A DNA stretch of 64,000 bases, taken from Parapedobacter defluvii (GTDB taxonomy: Bacteria > Bacteroidota > Bacteroidia > Sphingobacteriales > Sphingobacteriaceae). Below, in pieces: positions 1-9,746 of this stretch. Numbering within the stretch: the first letter of the stretch is position 1; the number at the start of each line of letters is the position of its first letter. The DNA is taken from assembly GCF_014642075.1 (NCBI RefSeq), contig NZ_BMIK01000017.1:41923-105922 (forward strand), given 5' to 3'. The translations under genes were made by a program, and so were the position numbers. Under the pieces are notes generated by a model, which was not told where the DNA came from, made no database searches, and saw only the letters and a program-made list of their open reading frames with translations.

Positions 1-81
1 CTGGGCACGGGCCTGAAATTACCCTCACAATACGAGGGGTACCGGAAACGCATTGAAAGTGTGCTACCGCAATTGGATTAG
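1..81 (+). CDS. C-terminal end of a probable VOC ring-cleaving dioxygenase (MhqO-like), partial
   Basis: Only the last 26 codons are in the window, ending at the TAG at 79-81. The tail contains LPSQYEGYRKRIESVLPQL, which resembles the C-terminus of MhqO/LinE-type glyoxalase-fold ring-cleaving dioxygenases, commonly LPPQYE...R..IE..LP.L. Such genes often sit directly upstream of an MhqD-type alpha/beta hydrolase, and one follows here with essentially no gap. In Firmicutes this pair belongs to the quinone/catechol detoxification regulon. The call rests on a very short fragment plus this neighbour. Confidence 0.5.
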   Translation: MGTGLKLPSQYEGYRKRIESVLPQLD

Positions 82-86
82 TGATC

Positions 87-710
87 ATGTACACACACGA
101 GAAACAAATTATACAAGCAGGCAAATTGGCTGCACACGCCAAAAAAGCAGTGGTGCTACTCCATGGGAGGGGTAGCACCGCACAAGGTATACTTTCCCTC
201 CAGCGTCACCTGCAGCTGGAGGACGCCTTGCTACTGGCGCCCCAAGCGACCCATCATTCATGGTATCCCTATAGCTTCCTTGCTCCTAGGGCAGATAACC
301 AGCCTGCATTGGATTCGGCACTGGCGTTGGTGGATGAGGCAGTAGCGGAAATCATCAAATTGGGTATTCAGCCGGCAAACCTTTATTTTTTAGGGTTTTC
401 CCAAGGTGCATGCCTGACCCTGGAATATGTAGCCCGGCACGCCAAACGCTACGGCGGGGTTGTCGCTTTCACCGGTGGACTTATCGGCGAATCATTGGAC
501 AAAGCGAACTACCGGGGCGATTTCGCAGGTACACCCGTTTTGGTTACATCGGGCGATAACGATCCGCACGTACCCTTACACCGGATCGAGGAAAGTATAG
601 CGATCCTACGGAGCCTCGGCGCAGCCGTCACCGCGGAAATCTACCCCGGGAAACCGCATAGCATCAGTGCGGACGAAACGCTGCTAGCAAACGAACTGCT
701 GGTTAAATAA
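87..710 (+). CDS. Alpha/beta hydrolase, phospholipase/carboxylesterase family (MhqD-like)
   Basis: A 207-residue serine hydrolase of the Abhydrolase_2 (phospholipase/carboxylesterase) family. The nucleophile elbow is GFSQG in LGFSQGACLTLEYVAR. The oxyanion-side motif is VVLLHGRG near the N-terminus. The probable catalytic Asp lies in SGDNDPHVP and the His in GKPHSIS near the C-terminus. No signal peptide is seen, so it should be cytoplasmic. A GTG at 81 overlaps the stop of the preceding dioxygenase, but the in-frame ATG at 87 is the simpler start. Tight coupling to the upstream dioxygenase suggests quinone or aromatic detoxification rather than lipid turnover. Substrate is not readable from sequence. 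Confidence 0.85.
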   Translation: MYTHEKQIIQAGKLAAHAKKAVVLLHGRGSTAQGILSLQRHLQLEDALLLAPQATHHSWYPYSFLAPRADNQPALDSALALVDEAVAEIIKLGIQPANLYFLGFSQGACLTLEYVARHAKRYGGVVAFTGGLIGESLDKANYRGDFAGTPVLVTSGDNDPHVPLHRIEESIAILRSLGAAVTAEIYPGKPHSISADETLLANELLVK

Positions 711-713
711 CCG

Positions 714-3011
714 TCAGTCTTTCAGGTAAAAGCGCTTTTCCTGTACATCGCGTGAGTTGGTTCCTACGAAGACTATAAATTCACCGGTTTCTGCCACATG
801 TTCCAAATCGGCATTGTAAAATTTGAGATCTTCTTCGGTGAGGTCAAAGGCCACCTGTTGTGACTGCCCGGGCGCGAGTTGAATTTTCTGAAATCCTTTG
901 AGTTCTTTGACGGGCCGGGTTACCGATCCGACCAAATCGCGGATATACAACTGCACCACCTCCTCACCTGCATAACTGCCCGTATTGCTTACTTCTACAC
1001 TTACCTGCAGGTTGCCGTTCCGCAGGAGCGTATCGGCACTCAATACCGGTTCACCATATGCAAATGTGGTATAGCTCAGTCCGTATCCGAAGGGATAAAG
1101 TGGATCGTTGCTCACATCGAGGTAATTGGAGCGGAATTTCTGAAACCACTGGCCATCTGCTAAAGGCCGGCCGGTATTCTTATGGCTATAGTACAGCGGA
1201 ACCTGCCCCACGTGCTGGGGAAAAGTGGCGGGCAGTTTTCCGGATGGATTTACATCTCCGAAGAGTACATCCGCTACGGCTTTACCGGTTTCGGTACCTC
1301 CGAACCATACGTTCAGGATAGCGGGCACGTGTTTGTCTTCCCAAGTGAGTGTAAGCGGACGGCCCGTAAAGAGGACAAGCACCACAGGTTTGCCCGTTTT
1401 CAGCAACTCCGCCAGCAAACGTTGCTGCACAGCAGGAATACCGATGTCGGTACGGCTGGAGCTTTCACCGCTCATCTCGGAGCTCTCACCCAGTGCTGCA
1501 ACGATGACATCGGCCTGCCTGGCCACTTCCACTGCCTCGGCAAGGATTTCGGCTTCCGGCCGTTCGTCCCGCGGAATGGTACGGCCAAAGAGGGTGGCCC
1601 GTTCCTGATAGGCAGCATCGTCCAGCAGGTTGGACCCCAGGTGATGGATAAGCTTGACCTGATTTCCAAGTGCGGACTGCATCCCTTCTAGCAAGGAAGG
1701 CGTGCGTTCGAGATCGGCACTCACGCTCCACGTACCGGGCATGTTGCTGCCCGTATTGGCAAGGGGGCCGATGACCGCCACCGTGCCGTGCTTCTTCAAT
1801 GGCAATAGTTGGTCCTCGTTTTTTAACAACACAAACGACTTGCCAGCCGCTTCACGGGCCTTGGCCAGGTGGGCGGGATTCCCGATTTCTTCCTTCGCCC
1901 GTTGCTCATCGCAATAGCGGAAGGGGTCGTCAAACAGACCCAATTTGTATTTAGCCTCCAGCACCAGGCGACAGGCACGGTCGATATCGGCCTCGCTTAC
2001 CTTCCCTTCTTCGACTGATTTCTTCAAGGTCGTAAGAAAGCCTTCCCCTACCATGTCCATCTCCACGCCTGCTTTCAGCGACCGTGCCGACACTTCCTGC
2101 AGGTCGCCCAGACCATGATCGATCAACTCATTGACGGCGGTGTAGTCGGTCACGACAAAACCATCGAATCCCCACTGATTGCGAAGCACATCCGTCATCA
2201 GCCATTTGTTGGCGGTGGCGGGTACGCCATTGATGTCGTTGAAAGAAGTCATCACGCTACCGGCGCCTGCATCGATTGCCGCCTTATAAGGCGGCAGGTA
2301 CTCGTTGTACATGCGGTGGAGGCTCATATCGGTAGCATTGTAGTCGCGGCCAGCCTCAGCCGCCCCATACAAGGCAAAATGCTTGACACACGCCATCAGT
2401 GTGTTGGTTGCGGCAAGGTCTTTTCCCTGATACCCATGCACCATCGCCTCCGCAATACGCGACCCTAAGTAGGTATCTTCGCCGCTGCCCTCGGAAATAC
2501 GGCCCCAACGGGCATCGCGCGAGATGTCAACCATCGGAGAAAACGTCCAGTTCAATCCATCGGCCGACGCCTCCGTGGCGGCAATGCGTGCCGTTTCCTG
2601 GATCAATCCCATGTCCCAGGAGGCGGCCAGCCCCAGGGGGATGGGAAAAATGGTTTTATACCCATGGATGACGTCCATGCCGAAGATGATCGGGATTTTC
2701 AGCCGCGAATGGTTGACCGCCAACTCCTGCGCCGCCCGGATCCGGGCTACGCTGGTCATGCTGAAGATCCCCCCGATGTTACCCTGCTTGATCTTGGATT
2801 CGACATCGGTGCTTACTGCCGCTCCCGTAGTCGCATCACCACCCGTAACCAAGTTCAGCTGACCGATTTTTTCGTCGAGCGTCATCTGCTGCATCAGCTC
2901 ATTGATAAAATTATCCATATCGCGCTTGTGTTGCTGTCCTTTGACCGTGTGTATCGTCATCCCAACCATCAGGCAGGCAGCAAAAATCAGCCGTTTAATC
3001 TGTATGTGCAT
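714..3011 (-). CDS. bglX: GH3 beta-glucosidase (BglX-like), secreted
   Basis: 765 residues with a Sec signal peptide (about residues 1-25), a GH3 N-terminal TIM barrel, the (alpha/beta)6 GH3_C domain, and a C-terminal fibronectin-III-like domain (EEVVQLYIRD region). The catalytic nucleophile is probably D289 in GFVVTDY. K210-H211 and R169/E174-region motifs fit the substrate pocket. BglX enzymes release terminal glucose in the periplasm. It is the last gene of the minus-strand locus with two GH144 endo-beta-1,2-glucanases. In Bacteroides a GH3 enzyme beside such genes (BT_3567) cleaves sophorooligosaccharides, so a similar role is inferred here. It converges with the upstream hydrolase, leaving only 3 bases between stops. 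Confidence 0.9.
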   Translation of the reverse strand: MHIQIKRLIFAACLMVGMTIHTVKGQQHKRDMDNFINELMQQMTLDEKIGQLNLVTGGDATTGAAVSTDVESKIKQGNIGGIFSMTSVARIRAAQELAVNHSRLKIPIIFGMDVIHGYKTIFPIPLGLAASWDMGLIQETARIAATEASADGLNWTFSPMVDISRDARWGRISEGSGEDTYLGSRIAEAMVHGYQGKDLAATNTLMACVKHFALYGAAEAGRDYNATDMSLHRMYNEYLPPYKAAIDAGAGSVMTSFNDINGVPATANKWLMTDVLRNQWGFDGFVVTDYTAVNELIDHGLGDLQEVSARSLKAGVEMDMVGEGFLTTLKKSVEEGKVSEADIDRACRLVLEAKYKLGLFDDPFRYCDEQRAKEEIGNPAHLAKAREAAGKSFVLLKNEDQLLPLKKHGTVAVIGPLANTGSNMPGTWSVSADLERTPSLLEGMQSALGNQVKLIHHLGSNLLDDAAYQERATLFGRTIPRDERPEAEILAEAVEVARQADVIVAALGESSEMSGESSSRTDIGIPAVQQRLLAELLKTGKPVVLVLFTGRPLTLTWEDKHVPAILNVWFGGTETGKAVADVLFGDVNPSGKLPATFPQHVGQVPLYYSHKNTGRPLADGQWFQKFRSNYLDVSNDPLYPFGYGLSYTTFAYGEPVLSADTLLRNGNLQVSVEVSNTGSYAGEEVVQLYIRDLVGSVTRPVKELKGFQKIQLAPGQSQQVAFDLTEEDLKFYNADLEHVAETGEFIVFVGTNSRDVQEKRFYLKD

Positions 3012-3030
3012 GTTTTCAAAATTTGACCTG

Positions 3031-4527
3031 TTAATACGTTCCGCGATAGCGGTGATCGTTGCGTCTCTGGTAAATCTTCTTCAGCGGTATCTGCATGCCG
3101 TCCGTCGACTCCAGCCAGTCCCAGAGTTCTTTCTTCAGCTGCCCGGCAATCTCCTGTGATGCCGGATCGCGGATGAGGTTATTCATCTCATAGGGGTCGG
3201 TCTGTAAGTCATACAGTTCATTGGTATCCCAAATTCCCTGATTGAAAATATACTTATAGCGGTCGGTACGGATGGCAAAAATGGTAGGCGTCTGCGGGAA
3301 TGCCCATTCCCAATAATATTCGTAGAAAACCTTATTGCGCCATCCTTCGATGGGTTTATTCTGCAGTAACGGCAAAAAGGAATCGCCCTGCATCTGCGCG
3401 GGCTTCGCGATGCCGGCGAGGTCGAGGATGGTAGGGCCGATGTCTACATTCATCACCATCTGTTTAATCTGTGTATGAGGCCGGACGAACTTTGGCGACC
3501 ACGCCAATAGCGGTACACGCATCGATGCTTCGTAGGCATTGCGCTTGTCGATCAATCCCTGTTCGCCGAATAAAAAGCCGTTGTCGCCCATGTAAAAGAC
3601 CAGCGTATTTTCAGCCAGCCCCTGCTGTTCGAGCCATTCGATCACAGCGCCAATACTTTCGTCTACGCTCCGTAATGTTTCGCAGTACTGCCGGTAAAAG
3701 TCTTCAAATGCAATCTGCCCGTCGTACATATAATCCACCCCATGCCAACTGTAACGCTGCTTACGTACCCACTCGGGGATACCGTCGGGGTTCACCGGCC
3801 CGTCATACGGTGTCTCAATCCCCATGTGCCTACTGCTATCCGTGGCAGTGAGGTACATAGAGGGCGGGCAGATAACGGGCATGTCTTTATAGGTACCCCG
3901 ATGCCTTTCTGCGGGATTGAACTCTGCGTGTACGCCCTTATGCGAAAGATAGAGAAAAAACGGTTGCCCGTCATCCAGCGAGTTTAACCAATCGATGGCA
4001 TAATCGGTCAGCAAATCAGTGGTATAACTTCCCTCCGGCTGCTTTACCTCTTCACCGTTAATATTGAAGGTAGGTGAATAATACACGCCTTGGTCTCTGA
4101 AACTTACCCATTGGTCAAAACCAGGCTGCTTACTGCCATCCATATTACCCATGTGCCATTTGCCAAAAAACCCGGTTTTATATCCCTCTTGCTGCAGATA
4201 CTGCGGGAAGAAAGTCAAGCCCTCCGGCAAAGGCGCATTGTTATCCACAATGGTATGTGTATGGGCATATTGCCCGGTGAGGATCGATGCCCGGCTGGGG
4301 GAACAGAGGGCGGTGCTTACAAACGCATTTTGAAGATGGGCCCCTTCCCGGGCCATGCGATCCATATTGGGCGTCTCCAGACCCGGCACCTTATCCATGA
4401 ATCCCATAAAATCATAGCGGTGGTCGTCACTCAAAATGAAAACCACATTGTAGGGTTTATCTGTGGGTTGGCCGAATGATGCTGCACACCACCAACACAA
4501 ACCAAAAAACAGACCGATCTTTCTCAT
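3031..4527 (-). CDS. Sulfatase (family S1, formylglycine-dependent), secreted
   Basis: An arylsulfatase-fold enzyme with a signal peptide. It carries the S1 signature C-S-P-S-R in ALCSPSRASILTG, whose Cys is oxidised to formylglycine, and the metal-site pair in LSDDHR. Other hallmarks are GKWHMG and MGDNGFLFGEQGLIDK. The first ATG (4527) gives MRKIGLFF as a good signal-peptide start; a TTG three codons upstream is less likely. A GGAAG lies just upstream. The gene sits 11 bases after the GH43 stop, so it is translated from the same mRNA. A sulfatase in a beta-1,2-glucan-type locus implies a sulfated or mixed glycan. The S1 subfamily and substrate cannot be assigned by eye. Confidence 0.92.
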   Translation of the reverse strand: MRKIGLFFGLCWWCAASFGQPTDKPYNVVFILSDDHRYDFMGFMDKVPGLETPNMDRMAREGAHLQNAFVSTALCSPSRASILTGQYAHTHTIVDNNAPLPEGLTFFPQYLQQEGYKTGFFGKWHMGNMDGSKQPGFDQWVSFRDQGVYYSPTFNINGEEVKQPEGSYTTDLLTDYAIDWLNSLDDGQPFFLYLSHKGVHAEFNPAERHRGTYKDMPVICPPSMYLTATDSSRHMGIETPYDGPVNPDGIPEWVRKQRYSWHGVDYMYDGQIAFEDFYRQYCETLRSVDESIGAVIEWLEQQGLAENTLVFYMGDNGFLFGEQGLIDKRNAYEASMRVPLLAWSPKFVRPHTQIKQMVMNVDIGPTILDLAGIAKPAQMQGDSFLPLLQNKPIEGWRNKVFYEYYWEWAFPQTPTIFAIRTDRYKYIFNQGIWDTNELYDLQTDPYEMNNLIRDPASQEIAGQLKKELWDWLESTDGMQIPLKKIYQRRNDHRYRGTY

Positions 4528-4538
4528 TTCTTCCAAAA

Positions 4539-6305
4539 TTAATTCACACGTTTTACTTCACTTCGCACCGATACCCCATTCTCATTGATGGCTTCGATGC
4601 TAAAATAATAAGGCTTCTGGCTGTCCATCGCTTTGTAATAATATTCATTGGCGCCGTGCACCATGATGCAGTTATACAGTTTATCGGGCGCCAGGCCCGT
4701 GTAGATGTTATAGGCATATGCATCGTCCACGGGGCTCCATTTCAGCCAGGCACTGCGTTTATCCTTCTCCGTCCGCAGCACGATGAAGTCGTTGACAGGA
4801 GCCGGCTTGATTCCCGGTCCCTTGCCGAACACCCGCAGGCCACTGATGGCGAACTTGCCTGTGGGCATGTGGACATTTTCCAGCCTGATAAACCGGGCCT
4901 TTACCGGATTTTCCAGTTCGACGTACTCATGGGGAATATCCGTGCGGTTCCAGCTTTTGTCTTTAAGCACGCTCCATTTACGGCCGTCTACGGAATAGGA
5001 GAGCACATATTGGTGATAGATTCCTTCCATTTTTCCGAGAAAAGCGCTATCGGCGTCCTGATCGGCGTAGTTGATCTGTACGGCATGCACCGTACTTACC
5101 TTGCCCAGATCACTTTGTATCCATTCACCGCTATTGCCCGTGGCGGCGCTCCAATAGGTTTTCATGCTTTCATCAACCGCGTGGTTAGCCGGATAGGCAG
5201 CCCCCAACGTAGAGGATACCTGCACAGGCTTGTTATAGTTGAGCAGCATCCAGCCGGTGAAGCGGCTTTCAAGGTGGTCAGCCGGGCCATTTGGCAGGTA
5301 ATGCGGATAATCTCCGAATGCCGTATTGCAATACATTACCCCGTCGTTGTCAAACCCTGCCGGCCATATGCCCAGCCGTCTTTCGAAGTTATTCTTTACG
5401 CCCAGGACGATGGTGGACACATGCCAGTAGTTGCCATCGTTGTCCTGAAAGGTAGCACCGTGGCCGGCACCCCGGGCAAAACCTCCGGGTTTATAACTCA
5501 ACGGGACGGACTGCGTGGTAAACGGGCCCAACGGGCTGTCGCCCACAGCAACGCCATCGGCATAGCCGCTGAATTCGGTGCCCGGCGCCGCATATTGCAG
5601 GTAGTACTTACCGTTATGCTGGGTCATGTGCGCTCCTTCGATAAAGGGGTCAAGGAAGGTATTGTCCATGTACTCACCGAATCGCTGCCAGCCGTAACGC
5701 CAATCTTCAAGGAAATACAGTTCCTTACGCGTCCCGATGGGCGCAAAAGTCTGACGATTGAGTTCAATGCCGTACAGTGGATAGCGGTTGCTGCTGCCAT
5801 TGTACATGTAAAAGCGGCCATTGTTATCCGTGAAAAAATCGGGGTCCCAACCACCTATCGAAAAAGAGTCTACCAACGGCTGCCACTGATTTTCCTTGGG
5901 ATTCGTACTCATCCACAGCGTAAATTTATCGGTATAAGTCGAGCCGAATACCAATAGGGTATCGCCAACGATACCCACCGCCGGGGCACACAGTTCATCG
6001 TATACATCGCCATTCCACGGGCGCAGGAATTTCTTGGATACAAACTTCCAGTTGGACAGATCGCTGCTCCACCAATAGCCCCATTGATTGGTACTGAACA
6101 GGTAATAATCCCCTTTATAATTCACAATCACCGGATCGGCCGTGGCCCGGTGCCGGCCCCATTCCGAAAAATTGGGAATGGGTGTGTAACCATAGTCGAT
6201 GTTGAGGGGATTGCAGTAGGTACGGGGTGCCTGGGCAAGGCTGATTCCGCAACCTAGCAACCCCGCCGCAACAATTAACCAACTGTATTTCCACTTGTGA
6301 TTCAT
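4539..6305 (-). CDS. GH43-like glycoside hydrolase with discoidin (F5/8C) and FN3 domains
   Basis: 588 residues. A signal peptide (residues 1-25) is followed by a five-bladed beta-propeller of the GH43 clan: ATADPVIVNYKGDYYLFST carries the probable general-base Asp, and WDPDFF and EGAHM fit later blades. Residues of about 355-480 form an F5/8 type C carbohydrate-binding module (NHAVDESMKTYWSA, FIRLENV). The C-terminal 100 residues look like a fibronectin III domain. GH43 members are mostly arabinofuranosidases or xylosidases, so this gene suggests pentose side chains on the target glycan. It is read in line with the sulfatase (11-base gap) and GH144 genes. Confidence 0.85.
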   Translation of the reverse strand: MNHKWKYSWLIVAAGLLGCGISLAQAPRTYCNPLNIDYGYTPIPNFSEWGRHRATADPVIVNYKGDYYLFSTNQWGYWWSSDLSNWKFVSKKFLRPWNGDVYDELCAPAVGIVGDTLLVFGSTYTDKFTLWMSTNPKENQWQPLVDSFSIGGWDPDFFTDNNGRFYMYNGSSNRYPLYGIELNRQTFAPIGTRKELYFLEDWRYGWQRFGEYMDNTFLDPFIEGAHMTQHNGKYYLQYAAPGTEFSGYADGVAVGDSPLGPFTTQSVPLSYKPGGFARGAGHGATFQDNDGNYWHVSTIVLGVKNNFERRLGIWPAGFDNDGVMYCNTAFGDYPHYLPNGPADHLESRFTGWMLLNYNKPVQVSSTLGAAYPANHAVDESMKTYWSAATGNSGEWIQSDLGKVSTVHAVQINYADQDADSAFLGKMEGIYHQYVLSYSVDGRKWSVLKDKSWNRTDIPHEYVELENPVKARFIRLENVHMPTGKFAISGLRVFGKGPGIKPAPVNDFIVLRTEKDKRSAWLKWSPVDDAYAYNIYTGLAPDKLYNCIMVHGANEYYYKAMDSQKPYYFSIEAINENGVSVRSEVKRVN

Positions 6306-6370
6306 GTACTTTTATTTTTTGCTTTTTTGCAGTCTGCTTATGAACATCACCGTTCACCGACCACCCATCC

Positions 6371-7732
6371 CTACATCTCCGGACTTTCAAACCCCAGCTT
6401 TGTTAACCCCTCTTTAATCTCCGGTGCCCCCATGAATAGCTTCCAAAGCAATCCGCTCCGATGGTTCTCAATCATTACGGGTATTGGTCCCTGATCAATG
6501 GCGAGGTACCGCTGGGGGAACCAATTATCCGTTTCGCTGTATGCATCGTAAAACCCATACTTACCCCAAACTTTATCGCCAAGTTGCTCATACAGATAAC
6601 GTATTACGTCCATGCTGTACTCAGGAGTATACGGGAACGACGACAGGGCGGCCGTAGGCGAAATTACTCCCAGGTCATTATCGGGGTTATGCGCCGAATA
6701 TCCATTGACGGAATAGCTTGCCGTAAATCCCCATGCCTGTTTACCGTATCCCTTAAACCCCTTAGGGTTTTCGATGGCATACTCACGATGGATGAGTGCC
6801 TGATTGCGGTTTAACTCCCAGTAATCTGCATACTGGTCTTTCAACCCCCGAGGGTCTAACCCCAGGTAGGAATAGTGCGACCAAAACAGCGGCCCTACCC
6901 CGTTGCTATCCGGCACATTGTGCTTGAGGACGATGGGATACCCATACCGCTCTGCAGACGACTTGATGGCACCGCTGCGCGCCCACCCTTCGTGGTACAC
7001 CGCTGCCGGTATCCCGTGGGTGGGCGAAGAGGCGGCAAGGACATAGGTGATGAGGCATTCATCATAGCCCCTTATGGGATGGTTGGCAGCCCAGCCCGCC
7101 GTGGGGCTCCAGTGCCAGTAAAGCACGTTTTGCCCGCCTTGGCGGTACCAATCCCATTCAATGGCTTTCCAGAGGGCATCGGCGCGTGCAGCCAATTGCT
7201 TTTCATGTTCATCGCCCTGCTGGAAGTATTCCCGTATACAGATCAGCGCTTGCGCCATAAAGGCGGTTTCCACGAGATCTCCACCATTGTCGTTTTTACT
7301 GAACGGCCTGGCCCTACCCGTGGGCCCATCCAGCCAATGCGGCCATGCACCATGGAACCGGTCAGCTTTTTCGAGGTAGCCGATTACCCGTTCAAACCGT
7401 TTTACACCGGCTTGCCTCGTGATAAACTGCCGCTCAATGCCTACCAATAACGCCATTAAGCCAAATCCGCTGCCACCGATGGTAACCACGTCCCGGTCGT
7501 TTTGAGGATACTCCCCATCGATGTGGATGCGTTCGCGGGCCAGGCCGGATACCGGCTCCGCACCTTCCCAGAAATATTGGAAGGTTTGGCGTTGTACCAG
7601 CGTAAGCAACGAATCATCGGATAAGGTTAACTCTTTGTTGTTTGCGTGGTCTTGCGACGAGCGTCCGTTACAGCTTGTAAGACCTAATGCAGCGATTACT
7701 ATGAATACGAAAGGTGTGAGTATGTTGGTCAT
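6371..7732 (-). CDS. GH144-type endo-beta-1,2-glucanase (glucoamylase-family domain), lipoprotein
   Basis: 453 residues with an SPII signal (ALGLTSC, lipidated Cys about residue 21) and a single glycoamylase-like (PF10091) (alpha/alpha)6 barrel. Hallmarks shared with the next gene are GGSGFGLMAL, NDNGGDLVETAFMAQAL, ECLITYVLAASSPTHGIP, YSAHNPDNDLGVISPTAALSSFPYTP and YLAIDQGPIPVMIENHRSGLLW. Characterised members from Chitinophaga (CpSGL) cut linear beta-1,2-glucan to sophorooligosaccharides. This copy lacks the N-terminal Ig-like domains of its neighbour and sits 15 bases downstream of it. The two are clear tandem paralogues. Likely surface or periplasm-facing. Confidence 0.85.
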   Translation of the reverse strand: MTNILTPFVFIVIAALGLTSCNGRSSQDHANNKELTLSDDSLLTLVQRQTFQYFWEGAEPVSGLARERIHIDGEYPQNDRDVVTIGGSGFGLMALLVGIERQFITRQAGVKRFERVIGYLEKADRFHGAWPHWLDGPTGRARPFSKNDNGGDLVETAFMAQALICIREYFQQGDEHEKQLAARADALWKAIEWDWYRQGGQNVLYWHWSPTAGWAANHPIRGYDECLITYVLAASSPTHGIPAAVYHEGWARSGAIKSSAERYGYPIVLKHNVPDSNGVGPLFWSHYSYLGLDPRGLKDQYADYWELNRNQALIHREYAIENPKGFKGYGKQAWGFTASYSVNGYSAHNPDNDLGVISPTAALSSFPYTPEYSMDVIRYLYEQLGDKVWGKYGFYDAYSETDNWFPQRYLAIDQGPIPVMIENHRSGLLWKLFMGAPEIKEGLTKLGFESPEM

Positions 7733-7747
7733 AAAAAATAATCCGGG

Positions 7748-9736
7748 TTAAAGTTTCGGGCCGTCAAACCCCAACTTGCGCAGTCCATCCTTAATTTCGG
7801 GTGCGCTCATGAATAAATCCCAAAGCAATCCGGTACGGTGATTTTCGATCATCACGATGATCGGCCCCTGGTCAATGGCAAGGTAAGAATCGGCCACCCA
7901 TTGCTGGGTACTATTGAAGGCGTCATAAAATCCATACGTACCCCAAAGCTTATCGCCCATGGTGTAGTAGAAAAACTTCAATGCCTCCATCGATTCATCC
8001 GGGGTATACGGAAATGCGGAAAGCGCGGCGGTCGGCGAGATCACTCCCAGATCATTGGTGGGCGAATGCGCCGAGTAGCCTTCGTGATTATCACTCGCTG
8101 TAAGTCCCCATCCGCCAGTCGGCGGACCATAGCCTACGTACTTGCGGGGATTTCGGATACAGTATCGATAATTAATCAAGGTATGATTCACATTTTGTGT
8201 CCAATAATCGGCATATGCATCGCTCAACCCCCTTGGATCGATACCAAGGAAAGAATATTGGCTGAAAAACAGCGGGCCACCATACTCAGCGCCCAACGGC
8301 AGCTCAACACCTTCGTACGTTGCTCCGTTTCGCATCTCACCGTTTCTCGCCCAGCCTTTGCTGTAAACCGTTTCGGGGATACCATGCGTAGGCGATGCAG
8401 CGGCCAGTACATAGGTAATCAAACATTCGTTCCATCCACGGATGGGAAGGTTCATGACCCAGGCCTTATCCGGCGACCAATGCCAGTAGAGTACATCCTG
8501 TCCATCCCGCCGGTACCAATCCCACTCCACGGATTGCCAAAGCACATTGACACGGTCTATCAGTTGCTTTTCGGCAGGTGTGGAAGCTGCCAGATACTGA
8601 CGCATGGTAATAAGCCCCTGCATCAACAATGACGTTTCCACCAAATCACCCCCGTTGTCATTGGTGCTAAACGGCATTACCGCACCGGTATTCCCGTTGA
8701 TCCAGTGCGACCAGGCCCCGTGGAAACGGTCGGCTGTTTCAAGGAAACTGACGATGCGTTCCAGGCGTTCGACACCCTGGTTACGTGAAATAAATCCCCT
8801 TTCCATCCCCACAATCAGCGCCATAATGCCAAAACCGGAGCCACCGGTGGTCACCAAATCCCCCGAGGTGTTACGCTCACGGGCCATACCGCTGTTGGGA
8901 TGGGCAAAATCCCAAAAGTAGTTGAAGGTTTGCCGCTGCACCAGGGTGAGCAGCTCCTCATCCGAGATAACCGGAAACTTGGGTGCCGGGTCTAGGGTGG
9001 TATAGAGTGTCTTTGTCAAACCCGAAAAGCGTTCGCCACCCGCACCCACCAGTGCATCCGAGATGCGCAATTCGTATTTGGTGAGTCCGTCCAATGACGC
9101 ATTGCTGACTAAAGTAACCGATTGTGCATCCGAAGCAAGGCCCAGTTGGATATTGGCCGTACCCGTAGCTCCGGTCAGCGTAATAGCCTTCTCCAAAGAC
9201 GCTTGGTCCACCGGATTCGAAAAACGGAGCGTCAGCTGCAATTCCAGGGGAATATCGGTCAGCACATTGTCCTGTCCCTTATTTTCCCCATCCACCTCGA
9301 TGGCGACCACCTGCAGGTCTTCCACCAGGGTCTTAAATTGGATCGCATAGACCGGTCCGCGGCTACCATCCGTACCCCGGAGTTGTTCGGAGACCGCCAG
9401 GGTGTACGTAGCATTACTGCGCAGGGGGCCACTGGGGTGTACCACCACGCTGGCCCCACCGGAAAGGAACGCGAGACTTACTGCCACGGGCCCATCGCCG
9501 TTGCTCAGTGTAATGGCCGTATGGGCCGTAGCTTGATCGACCGGCTGCGAAAAGACCAGGGTGATGCTTCGGTCGAGTGGAACTCCATCCACAACCGTTC
9601 CATCGAGCGCGAGGGCCACCTCGCCAACCGATACCTGTAAGAGCGTAAGCGTACCTACCGGATTTTTCTTACATCCTGCCAGTAAACCAGCAAGAAGTAT
9701 AAAATAAACGAATCGTATCGGTACGCTTACGCTCAT
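7748..9736 (-). CDS. GH144-type endo-beta-1,2-glucanase with two N-terminal Ig-like domains, lipoprotein
   Basis: About 662 residues. The start at ATG 9736 (MSVSVPIRF) gives a clean SPII signal ending LAGLLAGC; an ATG eight codons upstream would overlap the preceding gene by 14 bases. Two Big_5-type Ig-like domains follow (about residues 30-130 and 140-245; both contain ITLVFSQPVDQA/LTLRFSNPVDQA repeats). The C-terminal 400 residues are the PF10091/GH144 barrel, matching the neighbouring GH144 motif for motif (SGMARERN, GGSGFGIMAL, SPTHGIP, NDLGVISPTAALSAFPYTP). The Ig-like stalk is typical of surface-displayed glycanases and probably makes this the first-acting endo-enzyme of the locus. Confidence 0.86.
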   Translation of the reverse strand: MSVSVPIRFVYFILLAGLLAGCKKNPVGTLTLLQVSVGEVALALDGTVVDGVPLDRSITLVFSQPVDQATAHTAITLSNGDGPVAVSLAFLSGGASVVVHPSGPLRSNATYTLAVSEQLRGTDGSRGPVYAIQFKTLVEDLQVVAIEVDGENKGQDNVLTDIPLELQLTLRFSNPVDQASLEKAITLTGATGTANIQLGLASDAQSVTLVSNASLDGLTKYELRISDALVGAGGERFSGLTKTLYTTLDPAPKFPVISDEELLTLVQRQTFNYFWDFAHPNSGMARERNTSGDLVTTGGSGFGIMALIVGMERGFISRNQGVERLERIVSFLETADRFHGAWSHWINGNTGAVMPFSTNDNGGDLVETSLLMQGLITMRQYLAASTPAEKQLIDRVNVLWQSVEWDWYRRDGQDVLYWHWSPDKAWVMNLPIRGWNECLITYVLAAASPTHGIPETVYSKGWARNGEMRNGATYEGVELPLGAEYGGPLFFSQYSFLGIDPRGLSDAYADYWTQNVNHTLINYRYCIRNPRKYVGYGPPTGGWGLTASDNHEGYSAHSPTNDLGVISPTAALSAFPYTPDESMEALKFFYYTMGDKLWGTYGFYDAFNSTQQWVADSYLAIDQGPIIVMIENHRTGLLWDLFMSAPEIKDGLRKLGFDGPKL

Positions 9737-9746
9737 CTGCCCACTC

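Noticed and set aside
4476..5957. Long plus-strand open frame of 493 codons opposite the GH43 gene
   Set aside because: It lies fully antisense to a clear GH43 coding sequence with domain-level motifs; its own translation shows no recognisable domain or signal.
7838..8632. Plus-strand open frame of 264 codons opposite the Ig-GH144 gene
   Set aside because: Antisense to a convincing glycanase; composition mirrors the coding strand.
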